Assembly: GCF_954871325.1 (NCBI RefSeq)
Contig: NC_088775.1
Coordinates: 78,903,561-78,967,560 of the forward strand
From: Gordionus sp. m RMFG-2023
Taxonomy: Eukaryota; Nematomorpha; Gordioida; Chordodea; Parachordodidae
DNA: 64,000 nt
Direction of reading: 5' to 3'
Below, piece by piece: positions 32,036-44,366 of this stretch. The notes under the pieces were generated by a model. It ran no database searches. It worked only from the letters and a program-made list of their open reading frames with translations, and was not told the origin of the DNA. The translations under genes were made by a program, and so were the position numbers. How positions within the stretch are numbered: the stretch's first letter is position 1; every line of letters starts with the position of its first letter.

Positions 32036-33480
32036 AACCACCTTTACAAATGTTTATATAAAAATCATAAAAAATATTTTATATTTACATCATATTTTAT
32101 AAAAAAATATGGAGAAATAAAATAATAAAGCTAAAATAAAAAAATATTTGAGCAAATTTAATTGCATTATTAATTCCTCACTAAGTCTATTGTCAATGAA
32201 AACATTAAAAATTTAAATTATGATTGCCAACGATAATTTAATTTTTTTATCTTTATCAGAATTCAGAATTATCATTTAAAACGAATCAGGAAAAATATAT
32301 CGGTTCAGTTATCTAAAATAATATTGCTTCAGTTTTATTCTATATATAAATTTACTTAAACAAAGTTTTTTAAAACCACTATTTTATTCTTTATACTAAA
32401 ACGAGAAGTAGAGGATATTGTTTAAACTTATTTTGAATCAATGCCAATATTTTTTTAATATTGAGTTTTTAATGTTGGTTTTTACTTTCCAGCCCTATAT
32501 TATATTTCTTATATTTTAATTTCATGATTAAGTCTTTCAAAATAATGTGAAAGAATACTTTTTTAATGTTTATTTTATAATACCCATGATTTAATATTCT
32601 ATTATTAAATTAAAGTTTATTAATTCGTCTTTTTACCTTCATATACTTTTTTAGGTTTGAATTGCTGGACATTGAGATTGAAATATTTACGTTGGGTCAT
32701 AATTTACATTTACAGAGTGTAGACTTTGTACACTTAATTTTCTTTATTGGTATAGAATATGTTTCAAATTGGCGACAGGGAAGGGTTAAATCATCTTCAC
32801 CTGAAGAAATAAATACTATGGACATAATATTCTTAAAATAAATTATAAATATTAACATTTATTTTGAATTTTGATTGAGATATGTCATTGATAAACATTC
32901 GACTGAAAATTTAACAAGAATTTAAAACAGAAGGAATGGGGATTGATATGAATTAAAAATTCGGCTTAAGTTATTTATATTAAAAAATAAATAAAAGTAA
33001 TTTTATAGTACAATAAAATATGTTTTTCTTTTTTTTAAATATTTTTTATGAAAAAACTTTAAGTAGCAAGTAACGTTTTGCATTACGGTTACTCAAAAAA
33101 AAAGAAATGCGTTACCGTTACGTTACCTCTAGAAGAAGGTAACAAATGGCTTTCCTTTTCTTCAAAAAAAGGTATTTTACAGCACTATTATCACTAAATG
33201 TCATTATATATATATTAAATATACTTATAAAATCTAATTTTTATGTGAATAATGCTAAATACGTCAACGAATTTCTTCTGGCTGAAAAAAAATGATGAAT
33301 GACGTTCCTTTAATTTTTGACGAACTTTGAACGTGAGCGCGTTTTTTTTACGGTATCGTCCCTCTAATTCGTATGAAAATTTAGGAAATAGGTTTTTTGT
33401 CGTAATTGCAATAGTTCGTTCCCAAAAAAAAGCCAATTTGCAATAGTTCGTTCCCAAAGTAGTTTGTTCCCAAAATAATT
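32036..33480. other. AT-rich spacer between the LTR dimer and the MULE gene
   Basis: No gene seen. At 33410-33475 the phrase AGTTCGTTCCCAAA is repeated two to three times just before the transposase start. It could be part of the left end of the MULE, but no matching inverted copy was found to the right. Confidence 0.4.
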
Positions 33481-36258
33481 ATGAAAATCCAAGAGATTAA
33501 TGCTAAATCGCAACAATTATCAATAAGAAAATTGGAAATTAAAGTATATATTATTTAATTTGCATATAGTAATTAATTTTTTTAGAAAACTAGTAAAAAT
33601 AAAGATTGCATAATTTATGCAGGATATGATTATATCTTGCATAAATATGGAAAGAACGCTATATATTACACATGCAGAAGAAGATGTGGAGGAAGAGCTA
33701 AGTTTAGTAATACTGAATTTAGTATCACTGTAAAACATTTAGAAACATGCAAGCCAATTCAAAGTAAATAGTTATAAATATACCATATATTATCCAATTA
33801 ATATTCCAATTTAGATGATTCTCTAAGTCTAGCTTCTTGTTCTCAAGGTCCATCTGTGAACCTCCCTGTTCAAGGTAAATAATTGTGATTTATAAATTAT
33901 TTTAAATACTCAAATTATAGGTATAAATATTTTACCATATATTATCCAATTAATATTCCAATTTAGATGATTCTCTAAGTCTAACCTCTGACTTTCAAGG
34001 TCCATCTATGAAACTCCCTGTTCAAGGTAAATAATTGTGATTTATAAATTATTTTAAATACTCAAATTATAGGTATAAATATTTTACCATATATTATCCA
34101 ATTAATATTCCAATTTAGATGATTCTCTAAGTCTAACCTCTGACTTTCAAGGTCCATCTATGAAACTCCCTGTTCAAGGTAAATAATTGTGATTTATAAA
34201 TTATTTTAAATACTCAAATTATAGGTATAAATATTTTACCATATATTATCCAATTAATATTCCAATTTAGATGATTCTCTAAGTCTAACCTCTGACTTTC
34301 AAGGTCCATCTATGAAACTCCCTGTTCAAGGTAAATAATTGTGATTTATATTATTTTATATGCTCAAATTTTTATTTCTTTAAGACTCTGATTGCCCTAA
34401 GAAAAGATATATATCGATATCAACACAAAGTGATTTTTATAGCTAAATATTTCATATAAATATATTTTAGCTGACAATGCTCTATTAATGGACGCCTCTA
34501 CACAGACAAATATATCATTATTTTCACCAAGTATAAAAAATTAAAAACTTAATTACTGAATCATGTGTATTTATATTATAGCATCAAATGTATGCACTGC
34601 AGAATGCCAAAGTAAAATATCATATATATATTTACAATAATTTTTTAAAGCTCTTAATCTACAAGTTTTGGACATCACAAATAGTCCAAGTAAATTTCAA
34701 TTATATATTTGTGCCATCAATTTTTTAACAAAGTTATGAACCCAGAGGTAATGGAAGAAATAGATGCCCATAACAGAATTATCAATAGTCCAAGTAAATA
34801 GTATCTTATAGATATTTATATCATTTTTAAACATAGCTATCATTCTAAACAATCAATATAGTTTTATAACATCAAAAAACAACAAAAAAATGATATATTA
34901 TAACAAATATTTATACAGCCATGATTTCGGCGACCTATATTACAAATGCCGAAAGAATACTTGTAAGGGTAGGGGTTAATTTGGGTCACATTTTACTGTG
35001 ACCCAAACACATAACCACCTCGATGACAAGGAGTATTACCACTTTCTTGTAACAATAAATCTTCTAAAAGACCAAATAAATATACATACTCATTTGAGTA
35101 TTCTAAAAATTTATCAAAAAGTCATGAGGACAAGAAAATTAGATTTATATTGTATAAATCATCCAAAGACTTTGCCAACATTTTTAGCGGTGAAATCTAT
35201 AATGGGTCGAGTTGTTCAGTCAACTAGACCTTCATTCCCTATAAATAATTCCAGTATTATTTTACATGATGAACACAAATTAACAATTGATCGGAGACAG
35301 TTTTTATTTTTTAATAGTGAAGATAATAAAATATTTATTTTTACAACTTATAAACTTTTATCACGCCTATGTTTGGCTGAAAAAATTTTTTTAGACGGTA
35401 CTTTTAATGCCTCTCCTAAATTATTTAAACAATTTTATACTATCTCTATTTTAATTAATCATACTTTAATTATTTGTGCATATATTTTATTGCCAGATAA
35501 ATATAAAAATACTTATTTAAATATGTTTTTATTATTAAAAAATCATTGTTTATCTTTAGGGTTATTTTTTTCCCCCCGTTTTGCCACTATTGATTTTGAA
35601 ATTGGCGTATACTTAGCCCTTAAAGCTGTTTTTCGCACTATTATAGTTAAGGGCTGTTATTTCCACTTCTGTCAGTGCGTTATTAGGCGCATTCAAGATA
35701 GTCATCTAACCCAACTATTTAGACAAAATATTGAAATAAAAAAAATTTTTCGAATTATAATGGCCATTCCTTTTTTGTTAGAAAGGGATGTGCAATTTTT
35801 AATTAACGATCTTCGGCGACAAGCTGAAGTTTTTAGAATAAATTCAATACATGATTTTTTAAACTATTTTGAAAATACTTGGATTAATTTTAATGCAAAA
35901 TTTAAATATCAAATGTGGAATACATTTGATATTAGGGGCGTGAGGACGAATAACCATGTGGAAGGGTTTCATCGTTCATTAAGGGAATACATTCCTTATT
36001 CGCATCCTAATATTTATCTCTTTATTGACACCATAAAAATTATAGAACAAGATATGAACTTGAAATTAATCCAATTAGATGATGGCAGAAAGGTTACGGA
36101 AAGAAAAAAAAAATATTGTATATTAGACGATAAAATTAAGGAAAATATAATACTATACTGTGGAGGTTTTTTTACCCCTATAGAATATTTGGAGAAAATA
36201 TCAAAATTTTTATATTCAAAAAAATCAAATCACTCTAATTTTTCTGCCATTGTCTAAC
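33481..36258 (+). CDS. Multi-exon MULE transposase with two FLYWCH-type zinc fingers
   Basis: Reconstructed exons: 33481-33543 (ATG), 33586-33763, 33815-33874, 33967-34026, 34119-34178, 34271-34330, 34471-34530, 34582-34611, 34651-34689, 34734-34793 and 34837-36258. From the second exon on every junction is phase 1, and all have GT-AG ends. Finger 1 is in exon 2, and finger 2 plus the MULE catalytic domain are in the last exon. MULE transposases cut and paste DNA in the nucleus with a DDE triad. One in-frame TAA (34977) interrupts finger 2, so this copy is probably dead unless spliced around. No terminal inverted repeats were identified. Confidence 0.8.
33586..33763 (+). CDS. MULE exon 2: first FLYWCH-type zinc finger
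   Basis: The frame reads YAGYDYILHKYGKNAIYY, TCRRRCGGRAKFS and KHLETCK: the aromatic, Tyr-Tyr-x-Cys, Cys-Gly-Gly-Arg-Ala and His-x-x-x-Cys pattern of a FLYWCH finger (final His replaced by Cys). It follows a 63-base first exon (ATG at 33481) and a 42-base intron. Confidence 0.75.
33815..34330 (+). repeat. Tandem array of four 152-bp exon-intron units
   Basis: Units start at 33815, 33967, 34119 and 34271. Each has a 60-base open segment (DSLSLTSDFQGPSMKLPVQ) between an acceptor (CCAATTTAG) and a donor (GGTAAATAATTG). The three intervening 92-base intron segments complete the period. Units 2-4 look identical by eye; unit 1 differs at several positions. Sixty bases with phase 1 on both sides means any number of units can be joined without losing frame. 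Confidence 0.9.
34471..34793 (+). CDS. MULE micro-exons 7-10 (linker)
   Basis: Four short GT-AG segments of 60, 30, 39 and 60 bases, all phase 1. They encode DNALLMDASTQTNISLFSP, SNVCTAECQ, LNLQVLDITNSP and MNPEVMEEIDAHNRIINSP. The endings TNSP and INSP suggest ancient duplication among them too. They connect the repeat array with the finger 2/catalytic exon. Confidence 0.6.
34837..36258 (+). CDS. MULE last exon: second FLYWCH finger and DDE catalytic domain
   Basis: Finger 2 reads SFITSKNNKKMIYYNKYLY, LYYKCRKNTCKGRG and then HNH, with a TAA at 34977 between Gly and Phe. The catalytic part is open from there to the stop at 36256-36258: FLDGTFNAS (first Asp), ATIDFEIG (second Asp), GCYFHFCQCVIRR (the C/H motif of MULEs) and RTNNHVEGFHRSL (Glu). 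These are about residues 133, 199, 220 and 322 counted from 34998. The domain order and the uninterrupted 419 codons indicate recent loss of function at most. Confidence 0.9.
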
Positions 36259-36277
36259 TATATTGTTTTATATTGTC

Positions 36278-36283
36278 AATAAA
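36278..36283 (+). terminator. Poly(A) signal of the MULE gene
   Basis: AATAAA lies about 20 bases after the transposase stop codon. Confidence 0.6.
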
Positions 36284-36730
36284 GGATAACATTACTATTA
36301 ATCCGAGTATTTATAGTCGGGTTTGACAGAGGTGGTATACGTCATTTTCAAAATTTATAGTTTTTAATTTTTTTTTTACATATACCTTATCATATTGTTT
36401 CGTCATCGACATTTTATTTATATAGTTAACACGCACTAAACCATTTTTAATAAATTTCCATACCATGTTTTAATCATATTTATATAGCGCTATACTAATA
36501 TGTTAACTTATTATAATCGCAATGGAAATATATTATTTTTAATATTGTTTACAAAATATATATTATATATTTAAAATTTTTTATGACATAAATAATAAAT
36601 AAATCCCTAAAATTATTATTACTACTTTATGTTCATTCTTAAATAAGTTGAATTTTCTTACCAGGTAAAAGCGTGCCACTTAAATTTTAGAGTACTTATG
36701 ATAAACTTCAATATTTATATAGTTTCAAAG

Positions 36731-37986
36731 CAGTGACGAAGCGTCAAATTCACTACTAGGGAAGCAATAGAATTTTTATTTTTAGTCAAACCATAAAAAG
36801 ATTAAAATATATAAATAAGTATTTTTTGTTTTTGAGTAAAATGATCAAACACAGAATTATAATAGTTATTGCTAGATTTTAAATTTTTTAATAACTTTTT
36901 TTCAATCGAAGTCAAAAATATTTTTATCTTGTACTCAGTATCTTTTTGAAATTTTTAATAAGTATGATTTGAATATAATGGGAAATTTTTTATAAATATA
37001 ATACTGCAATACCTTCATCAGCTCCAATTGAAAGGTTATTTAGTTTTGGCACAATGTTAAGTATGCCGAAACGGCAAAAGTCCAATTATAAATATTTGAA
37101 AAATTTGATTATCTTATAAAATAATGAATTTATTTTAAATACTCTTTTGCAAATTAATATTTCAACTCCCATTAAAAATACTAGTCTCCCTTCATCTATG
37201 CTAAGAATGGGCTAATACTAATATTAAAATACCTGATTATTATAATCAACTCATCATTAAATATTTTAGTAATTGTAAATATTCATTCTTATTATATGAA
37301 TGTTATGTTCTTCACAAATAAATAATAAAAACTGTATTTTACAAACTATTCTAATTTAATTGGTAATGATAACTTAGAAGTATAAAAGATACAAGTATCT
37401 TTTATCTTGTATCTTTTTGATATTTTGAAAAAGATATTAGTATCTATATCTAAGATTCATTTTTTCACAAAGAATCTGTATCTAGATTCTTTTTCCGGAT
37501 GACCTGCCCAACTCTGGGTATTGTTTATAATTAATAGGCGTCATGTCTAAGCAAGGACTTATAAATTCCTTTGCATGATAAGAATATCCTTCAAATCTTG
37601 AACTGATATCTATAGATAATGGGAAAAAAATTTCTATATATGAGTTTTAATATTATATATATATTTTTTTATTATATTAGTCTTAATATTTTTATAATAT
37701 ATATTTATTTAAATTATATGCTCATACATATAACATAAGATTTGCATCTAAATATTTTTATTTTTTAGATAAAAAGGCGTTAAATAAAAGTATATCAAAA
37801 TGTATCTTAAAAAGTATCTATAAACAGATACCTTTGAAATAGTATATAGATGCATATACTTTTTATACAACTCTTATAATCATAATAAATTTTCAATAAC
37901 ATAATTACAATTATTAAACATTAATTAAGTAAGGAAAAAAAATATAATAAAAAAAATAAGAATTTTTTTATTTTGCTTCGTCACTG
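36731..37986. mobile_element. hAT element, internally deleted
   Basis: Terminal inverted repeats CAGTGACGAAGC (36731-36742) and its complement (37975-37986) bound 1256 bp. Flanks TTTCAAAG and ATTTAAAG agree at 6 of 8 positions, as expected for an aged 8-bp target duplication. A transposase C-terminus remains inside. A further short repeat rich in AGTATCT lies at about 37380-37860 and may be a nested insertion. Confidence 0.75.
37000..37133 (+). pseudogene. hAT transposase C-terminal dimerisation domain relic
   Basis: The frame reads NTAIPSSAPIERLFSFGTM, then KRQKSNYKYLKNLIIL, the hAT C-terminal signature (P-S-S-A-x-x-E-R-x-F-S). The rest of the transposase is missing. Confidence 0.75.
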
Positions 37987-37989
37987 ATT

Positions 37990-40283
37990 TAAAGATATAT
38001 TTATAGTATAATCATGCTGTCTGTTATATATTAATAGATCTAGAAGAGTTTTCTAAAATATTGTAAATTATCTGCAATTTATAATATATTATCTTAATTA
38101 ATTAAATTTTTTAATATATTCTTTTCTATTATTAATATAAAATATGATCATATATTTTATATACAATTATTATAATATTAATTGTATATAATCTATATTA
38201 ATTACCATTTAGCAATTTACATTTATATTTAATTTTATTTAAAATAAAAAGTATATTTTAATTTATTTGTCTAATCTGTTACATCATTTCAAAATTATAC
38301 AAATATTAAAATCGCTTCAAATATATTTGTGGCCATTTTAGGTCATTTGACGTTTTTTCATAAATGTTCATACGATCTGGTGGACCCTAACCTTTTTTTA
38401 CGCATTTGATTTTTACTTTCGTTCAATTTTAGAAAATTATCTTATTTTTATTCATTTGAAAATAAAAATGTTAATCCAAATTTTTAAAGAAAAAAGGTTC
38501 ATTTTAATCAGCGACTATTTATATTCTATAATTTAGTTTATTCATTTGAATATTAATTATAGATTAGCGTAAGCATGGATGTTGTTATTTCATTATAATA
38601 TCTGATTCTGAATTCAGGAAAATAAATACTTTAGATAAATATCAGATTTTCAATAAATTTAATCCTTACCTAATGTAAAATGTGTCCTAAAAAAATATTT
38701 AATATTTTTTCTAATTTATTTAATTTAGTGTGATTATTTGAAATTTTGCTATATTGTAAAGTTGTTATCAAGATTTTCATATTTAAATAGTTAAACCCTC
38801 TTTAAAGTATTATGAATTTATCTATTTTATAAATAATTAAATTTTATATGATATATAAAAGTTTTATATATTAAAAAAATAATAAGAAATTTTTTTTAAT
38901 AAATAAAAATAATTTTTTATTGACGTTTAAACTATAATTTTAAACATGGCTTTTAGAAAATATATGGCATTTTTTTATATTAAAATTAATTTATTATAAA
39001 AATTTATAAAATTTTGAGCGAACGCGAACTCGTTCCTTCTTTTGAAACTGAACTTGAACGCGTTCGATTTTTGTCAATAAACATAGAAATATTTACAGAA
39101 CCATAAGTTAGTAATTTTTCTACCAAATAAAAAAAATGTATAGCATGATTTTTCTAGAAGGAGGTACAAAAAACTCTTTATTTAAGATATATTTTTTTTG
39201 GATTGCTAATCAATAAATACATTAGCTAAGGTATATATCATAAATATGCACATTTTTACCAATTGTGAGATTAAATGGTGCACTAGATAAAAAGTTAAAT
39301 GGTAGCCAGTCTTGAAACATGGCTATTTATGACATAATTTCCCTGCTATATCAAGAAATAAAATTGTAACAAATGTTCAATAAAATTATTTTTAAACATA
39401 TTCTATCAAAACATTTTAGAATATATAAATTAATACCTACAAATATAGTTTTTGTACATATTATATTTTATAATAACTTTGCAACACCTATTTCCTAGTG
39501 AAGTAAAAAGGCATTTGAGCATTGTTTTGAGTTTGTAACGCCCAATGAATTTATATTCAACTATGAATCAAAGATGCCATGCACCTTTATAATATTCTAT
39601 TCTTGATAAATATTTCTGCAATCCTTGCACAGGTTTATATATATATTAATTTTATAACATATTTGAATTATAATTTATATTCATTCTATATTCTCATCTT
39701 TGAATGTTATTAAATAATTATTTTATTTAGATTATAATTCAATATAATTTTGAAATTTCTTAACTTTAATCTATAATAAAAACATTATTTTTTTCTTTAT
39801 TGTAATGTAAAAAATGTGCATTTTTTTTATTGTTGATAATTATCTAAACACTTTATATTTTATATTAAATAAAATAGGAAGGATAAAGATTTGAGATCAA
39901 ATTCAATGTCATTTTTATTTATTTTGGTATTATTTAAAACCTTTTGTTAATTGTTTTAAGAGAATTTATTAAATATCTTCAAAATTTTATATCAAATAAA
40001 TGTAGTGTTTTTTTCGTAATTTGAAAAAGGTTATCTGAATTTTATATTTAATATTTTTTGATTTGATTTTTTAATAAAAATTATCAGAAAGGACTTCCAC
40101 ACCCTCCTAAACTAATAACAATTACTTAAAATTTTGACCCCTACCCCCTTTTAAATATTATCATCCCTCCCTATCGCTAATCCTCATGTCTACCAAAGTA
40201 AAATTATCAAAAAATGAAAATCTAAATTAAAAATACCCTCCCTTCCTCCTCTTCCAATATTATTTAAATGATGGTAGTCATCA
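37990..40283. other. AT-rich spacer without recognised genes
   Basis: No open frame, RNA or bounded element recognised. A pyrimidine-rich strip occupies about 40090-40260. Confidence 0.5.
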
Positions 40284-40291
40284 TAACCTAC

Positions 40292-40513
40292 TAGTGTTCT
40301 TAAATGGCTCATTTTGAGTCGATTTTTAAAAAAGGTTAACTCAATATTTTATTAGGAAAAATATTATGAAGCCTTAAGATTTTGCTCATAGGTGGCACAA
40401 AGGTTTTAACATCTATTAACGAAATCTCGAGGCTTAGACAATATTTTTCTGGCTAAAATATTGAGTTAGACATTTTAAAAAATTGACTCAAAATAAGCTG
40501 TTTAACAACACTA
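40292..40513. mobile_element. MITE, TAGTGTTGTTAAA family, with perfect 8-bp target duplication
   Basis: The element runs from TAGTGTTCTTAAATGGC to GCTGTTTAACAACACTA (222 bp). TAACCTAC is directly repeated on both sides (40284-40291 and 40514-40521). An 8-bp duplication and TA(G)-type ends place the family in the hAT superfamily. It has no coding capacity. Confidence 0.92.
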
Positions 40514-41757
40514 TAACCTACCCTCCTTTGATTTCAAATACAATCTTCCTTCTGCTCCCTCCTAGAGTAGAAATTCCTGCTCATAAAGGTCAAATTTATA
40601 AACCAGTCCAAAAATATTTTGAAATTTTTATTTTTTAACACAATCTGGCTTAGATTTTTATAATTTTGTTATTTTTTGCAGGATAAATTCTTCGAGAAAA
40701 TTAAAAATATCAACATCATTAATACATGTAGGATGATACATTAAATGTATTAGAAATTTCCAAAAAGATTTTTGGCTTTGTTAATATATTTTATTGTCAG
40801 ATTTGAATTCCTTTTTATGTCTTGAAAAGTGTCAATTTAAGATTTTTTCATCATAAAAAATAATTAATGGGCAGCTAAAACATTTTAGACCAGTGGGCAA
40901 CTTGTATGGGCTATAAATATTGTAGGCTCGAATAAAAAAGCATAAAAATATTCACAGGCCAATTTTCTTATCTTAATAATGATTTTTCAACTTATTAATT
41001 GATATAATTTGAAAAACAAAGCAAAATTGTTTTTAAGGGCTTTGATAGCTATTAGAAGTTAGATAAATAATCAGTTGTATACCACTATGGTTTTTCTTTA
41101 CCATCATTTAGATTATCTTTAGCAAAATCAAAAACTATATTTTAAATTATTATTTTACAAATAAATATAAAAATGATATTATTTCGATATTATTTAAGTT
41201 TGACCACTAATTTTGATAAGAATTTAAATTACTATTGTTATCATTAGGGAGAGACATAAGCATGCTCAATATGCCAAAAATTTTGGAAACACCTAAATCG
41301 TAGTGTAGCATTAAAATGAACACGTTATTTGAATAAAATTCATTTTTTTTGATAAAACTTGGTGAACAAGTATCCTTTTATTCTAAAAGAATTAAAATAT
41401 ACTTATTCATTTTATTTGACATTAATTTAAAAAAAGTAAAATTTTTTATTTAAAAAAAGCGATTTTTTTTATAAAAGATTACATTTTCTTACTAAGCTGT
41501 TTCCTTAAAATATTTTTCAACACACTTTTCTTTCTGACTAATGTCAATCTTGCTCTAATATGATTTATATTCTATTATGCATATAAATTATATATTTATA
41601 GAGTGATATATCTGATAGTTCGGACTCGATTGATATATTAACTTTGCCTGGGCCTAATTACAATTTTTATTTCAGTTTTAATTCTTTAAAATAAAATATG
41701 AAAATAGATTAGATTAAAATATTTTAATATTTCATGGAGCCAATAAATGGCCCTTAA

Positions 41758-44246
41758 CCCTTCACTACAAAGGTGGGAAAAACTCCCTTAACTACAAAGG
41801 TGGGGTCTATTTTACCCCAAATTTTGATTAGCTATATCTCAGAACATTAAAAATTGAAATCTAAAATTTTGAGTATATATTTAAAAAATATTGGAGATAA
41901 TAAATACAAAATCTTAGATTAATATTTACTTCCAAAAAAAAGTTAGACAAATTTTCCTAAAGTTACTGAAATAAAATTTTCTTTTTGAGTACTTCCTTTA
42001 ATTATGGTATTATCACTAAATAAAATTCAAAAAATGCAAATTTTATTAAATATTTTATTAAATCAATGTTGAATAATGATAATTACATAAATTTTATAAA
42101 AATATATCATATATCAAAAAAAATATTAATCATCAAATATCATGTAAAATTTTGAGATAACATTCGCGGTAAATTGTATGCATATGATCTTTACAAATAA
42201 ATTTTGAACAACTTAAGCAAATTAATGTTGTTTTTTTATCTTTCACCCTTGGACACTCATAACATCTTTCCTTTTTATTTATTGGAATATGTTTTTCATC
42301 AATTATGTTGAGAATGTCCCCTATGTTGTTACGTAATAGTCTACATATACGAGGGTTCTCGCATCTACTGGTCATAAATGGAGTTATCAGTTCCATAGCT
42401 AATAATTTTATAAATTTAGACCTTTTTATAGTCAACAAATTATTGGCTTTATAAACTATTAGGGCATTTATTATTGAAATATTTATCATAGTATAAAAAA
42501 TGGTAAGTGGCCATCTATTTGATCTCCAAGTTATGGAATATATTGAGCAAAGTTGATCCACTACATCAACTCCTGCTTTGGTTAAATTATAAAAAGTTAT
42601 AATTTCTGGTTTTAACAATTTACCAGTTGTTACATCAATTTTATTATCATAATGTAGTGTTGAAAGCAACACTACATTCTTATACCTTTTTGGTATATAT
42701 GAAACAATAGTAGTATTTTCTTTGAATCCAAATAAACTTGAATATATTCCTCTTTTTTTATTAAAAAATAATGCAGGTAACTGCTTTTTATTTTTTTAAT
42801 AGTCCCTACTATTGTTAGGGAATGTGAAGATAATAAATAATTAGCTAGCTAGTAAACCAATTGTCCATTGTAATATTTCTATTACTTTTTGAAATTGGTT
42901 GAATTAGTCTTTCAACTACATCAAATGGCTTGTTTGACAATTTATATGGCCCTTCTGGCTGATTGCCAGTATATAATTCTGTTTTTAATGTATAAAAAGT
43001 TTTAGAATCAACTAGAGCATATATTTTCAGACCATATTTTGATGGTTTATTTGGCATATATTGCCTAAATGGACATTTTCCTTTGAATGCAGGAAGCATT
43101 TCATCAATAGTAACATATTGTTCAACAGAATAAGAATTTATCATTAAAAATATCAAAAATTTCTCTAATATGTGTGGCTTTATCAAGTGCTTTCCTTGTA
43201 TTTCTTGTATTCATATCATCAAATCTAAGTACTTTCAATAGAAATTGGAATCTATTTATATTCATAGTATATCTAAATATATCAACACCAAATCCATCCT
43301 TATTCCATAAATCACTTATATTTTGATGACTGGATTTATAAACTCCGGCTATCATTAGCAAACCAACTAAGGCATTCAATTCATTTTCATCCATTTTGGC
43401 ATGATAAACAGAGTCATCTTTTTCAATGGACTCAATCTTTTGATTTGTATATTTTAAAACTAAATATGTAATATTAGGTGAAATGAATAATTTGAGGCTT
43501 TCTAATGGTGATTTTGCATTTTTTGCATGAGATTTAACCCCTGGCAAACATGATATTATATTATGGGATCTTGTCCTTTTTTGTGTAGGGCATTCCATTT
43601 AGTTTTTCCATCTTTACCTTGATATTTTTATATAATTTATTAAAGACTAGCATATTTTACTTTAACAATATTTATAGCTATCTTCACACACATCACTATC
43701 TATATTGTCCTCCTCTGTCTCCAAGTTGTGATTGCTGTTATACAAATAATCATCATCTGACTCAAAATCTACTTCACCTATATAAATTTTATAAATATCA
43801 AATATTAAATAGAAAATACTTCCAGAACTTGATGATATTAAATTTTCCATATGCTAATTTTATAGTATTTTGCTCCACAAGAAAAAAAATAGTATAAAAT
43901 TTTAAAATTTTGAGTAACAATATAATAATGAAAAATTTACAAATAAAATTTTTTTTTTCAATTTTATATATTAGTTTGTAATATACAATAATATTTATCA
44001 ATAAAAAAAAATTGTGAAAAAAAAAATTACTTAAGTACAAAGGTGGGACCTATACTACCCCAAGCTCAACAAATTGCAAATATTTTAAAAAATATCAAAT
44101 CAGTTATCTTGAAATTTGGTAGATATATTCTTTATAAGAAAATATTAAACTACTATAAAAACTAGGTCAAAATATCTTCAGGTTTTTTTATTACCAAGAT
44201 TATAAAAGCCGTGGGGTATTATTTACCCCACCTTTGTAGTGAAGGG
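41758..44246 (-). mobile_element. piggyBac-superfamily transposon, full length, inactive
   Basis: TTAA target duplications (41754-41757, 44247-44250) flank inverted repeats CCCTTCACTACAAAGGTGGG. Inner repeats with TACAAAGGTGGG and a C-rich half lie at 41788-41818 and 44031-44061 in the same orientation. The interior carries one transposase gene on the minus strand. Length (2489 bp) and structure are normal for the superfamily. At least three frame changes make the transposase non-functional, but sharp ends suggest moderate age. Confidence 0.92.
42133..43850 (-). pseudogene. piggyBac transposase (frameshifted)
   Basis: From N to C: an acidic start (ESDDDYLYNSN, EEDNIDSD; about 43680-43770), then KTKW, then SHNIISCLPG (from 43598), then YVTIDEMLPAFKGKCPFRQY with the first catalytic Asp, ITMDNWFTS with the second (ends 42845), LTIVGT, LPALFFNKKRG, FYNLTKAGVDVVDQL with the third, and a Cys-rich finger (RCYECPRV, LICLSCSKFICKDH) at the C-terminus (stop at 42133). 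Frames change near 43600, 43140 and 42800-42845. All three Asp and the finger remain. A 42-base GT-AG segment at about 43777-43818 could be a small intron. Confidence 0.9.
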
Positions 44247-44366
44247 TTAACCCAGGGAGGACTTGGAGATTTTCCTGTTCTCGTGAATATAATTTAAGCT
44301 AGTAAAAAATACCCCATCCCCCTTACCTTTTAAAATGATACAATCATTGTAAATAATTAACCTTAC

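Noticed and set aside
33815-34330. CRISPR-like or satellite repeat
   Set aside because: The 152-bp period with exon-intron signals and a maintained frame fits duplicated exons; there are no spacers.
40522-40562. Short minus-strand exon (EGAEGRLYLKSKE) beside the MITE at 40292
   Set aside because: Splice motifs are present, but the phase does not join any neighbour and the segment is too short to support alone.
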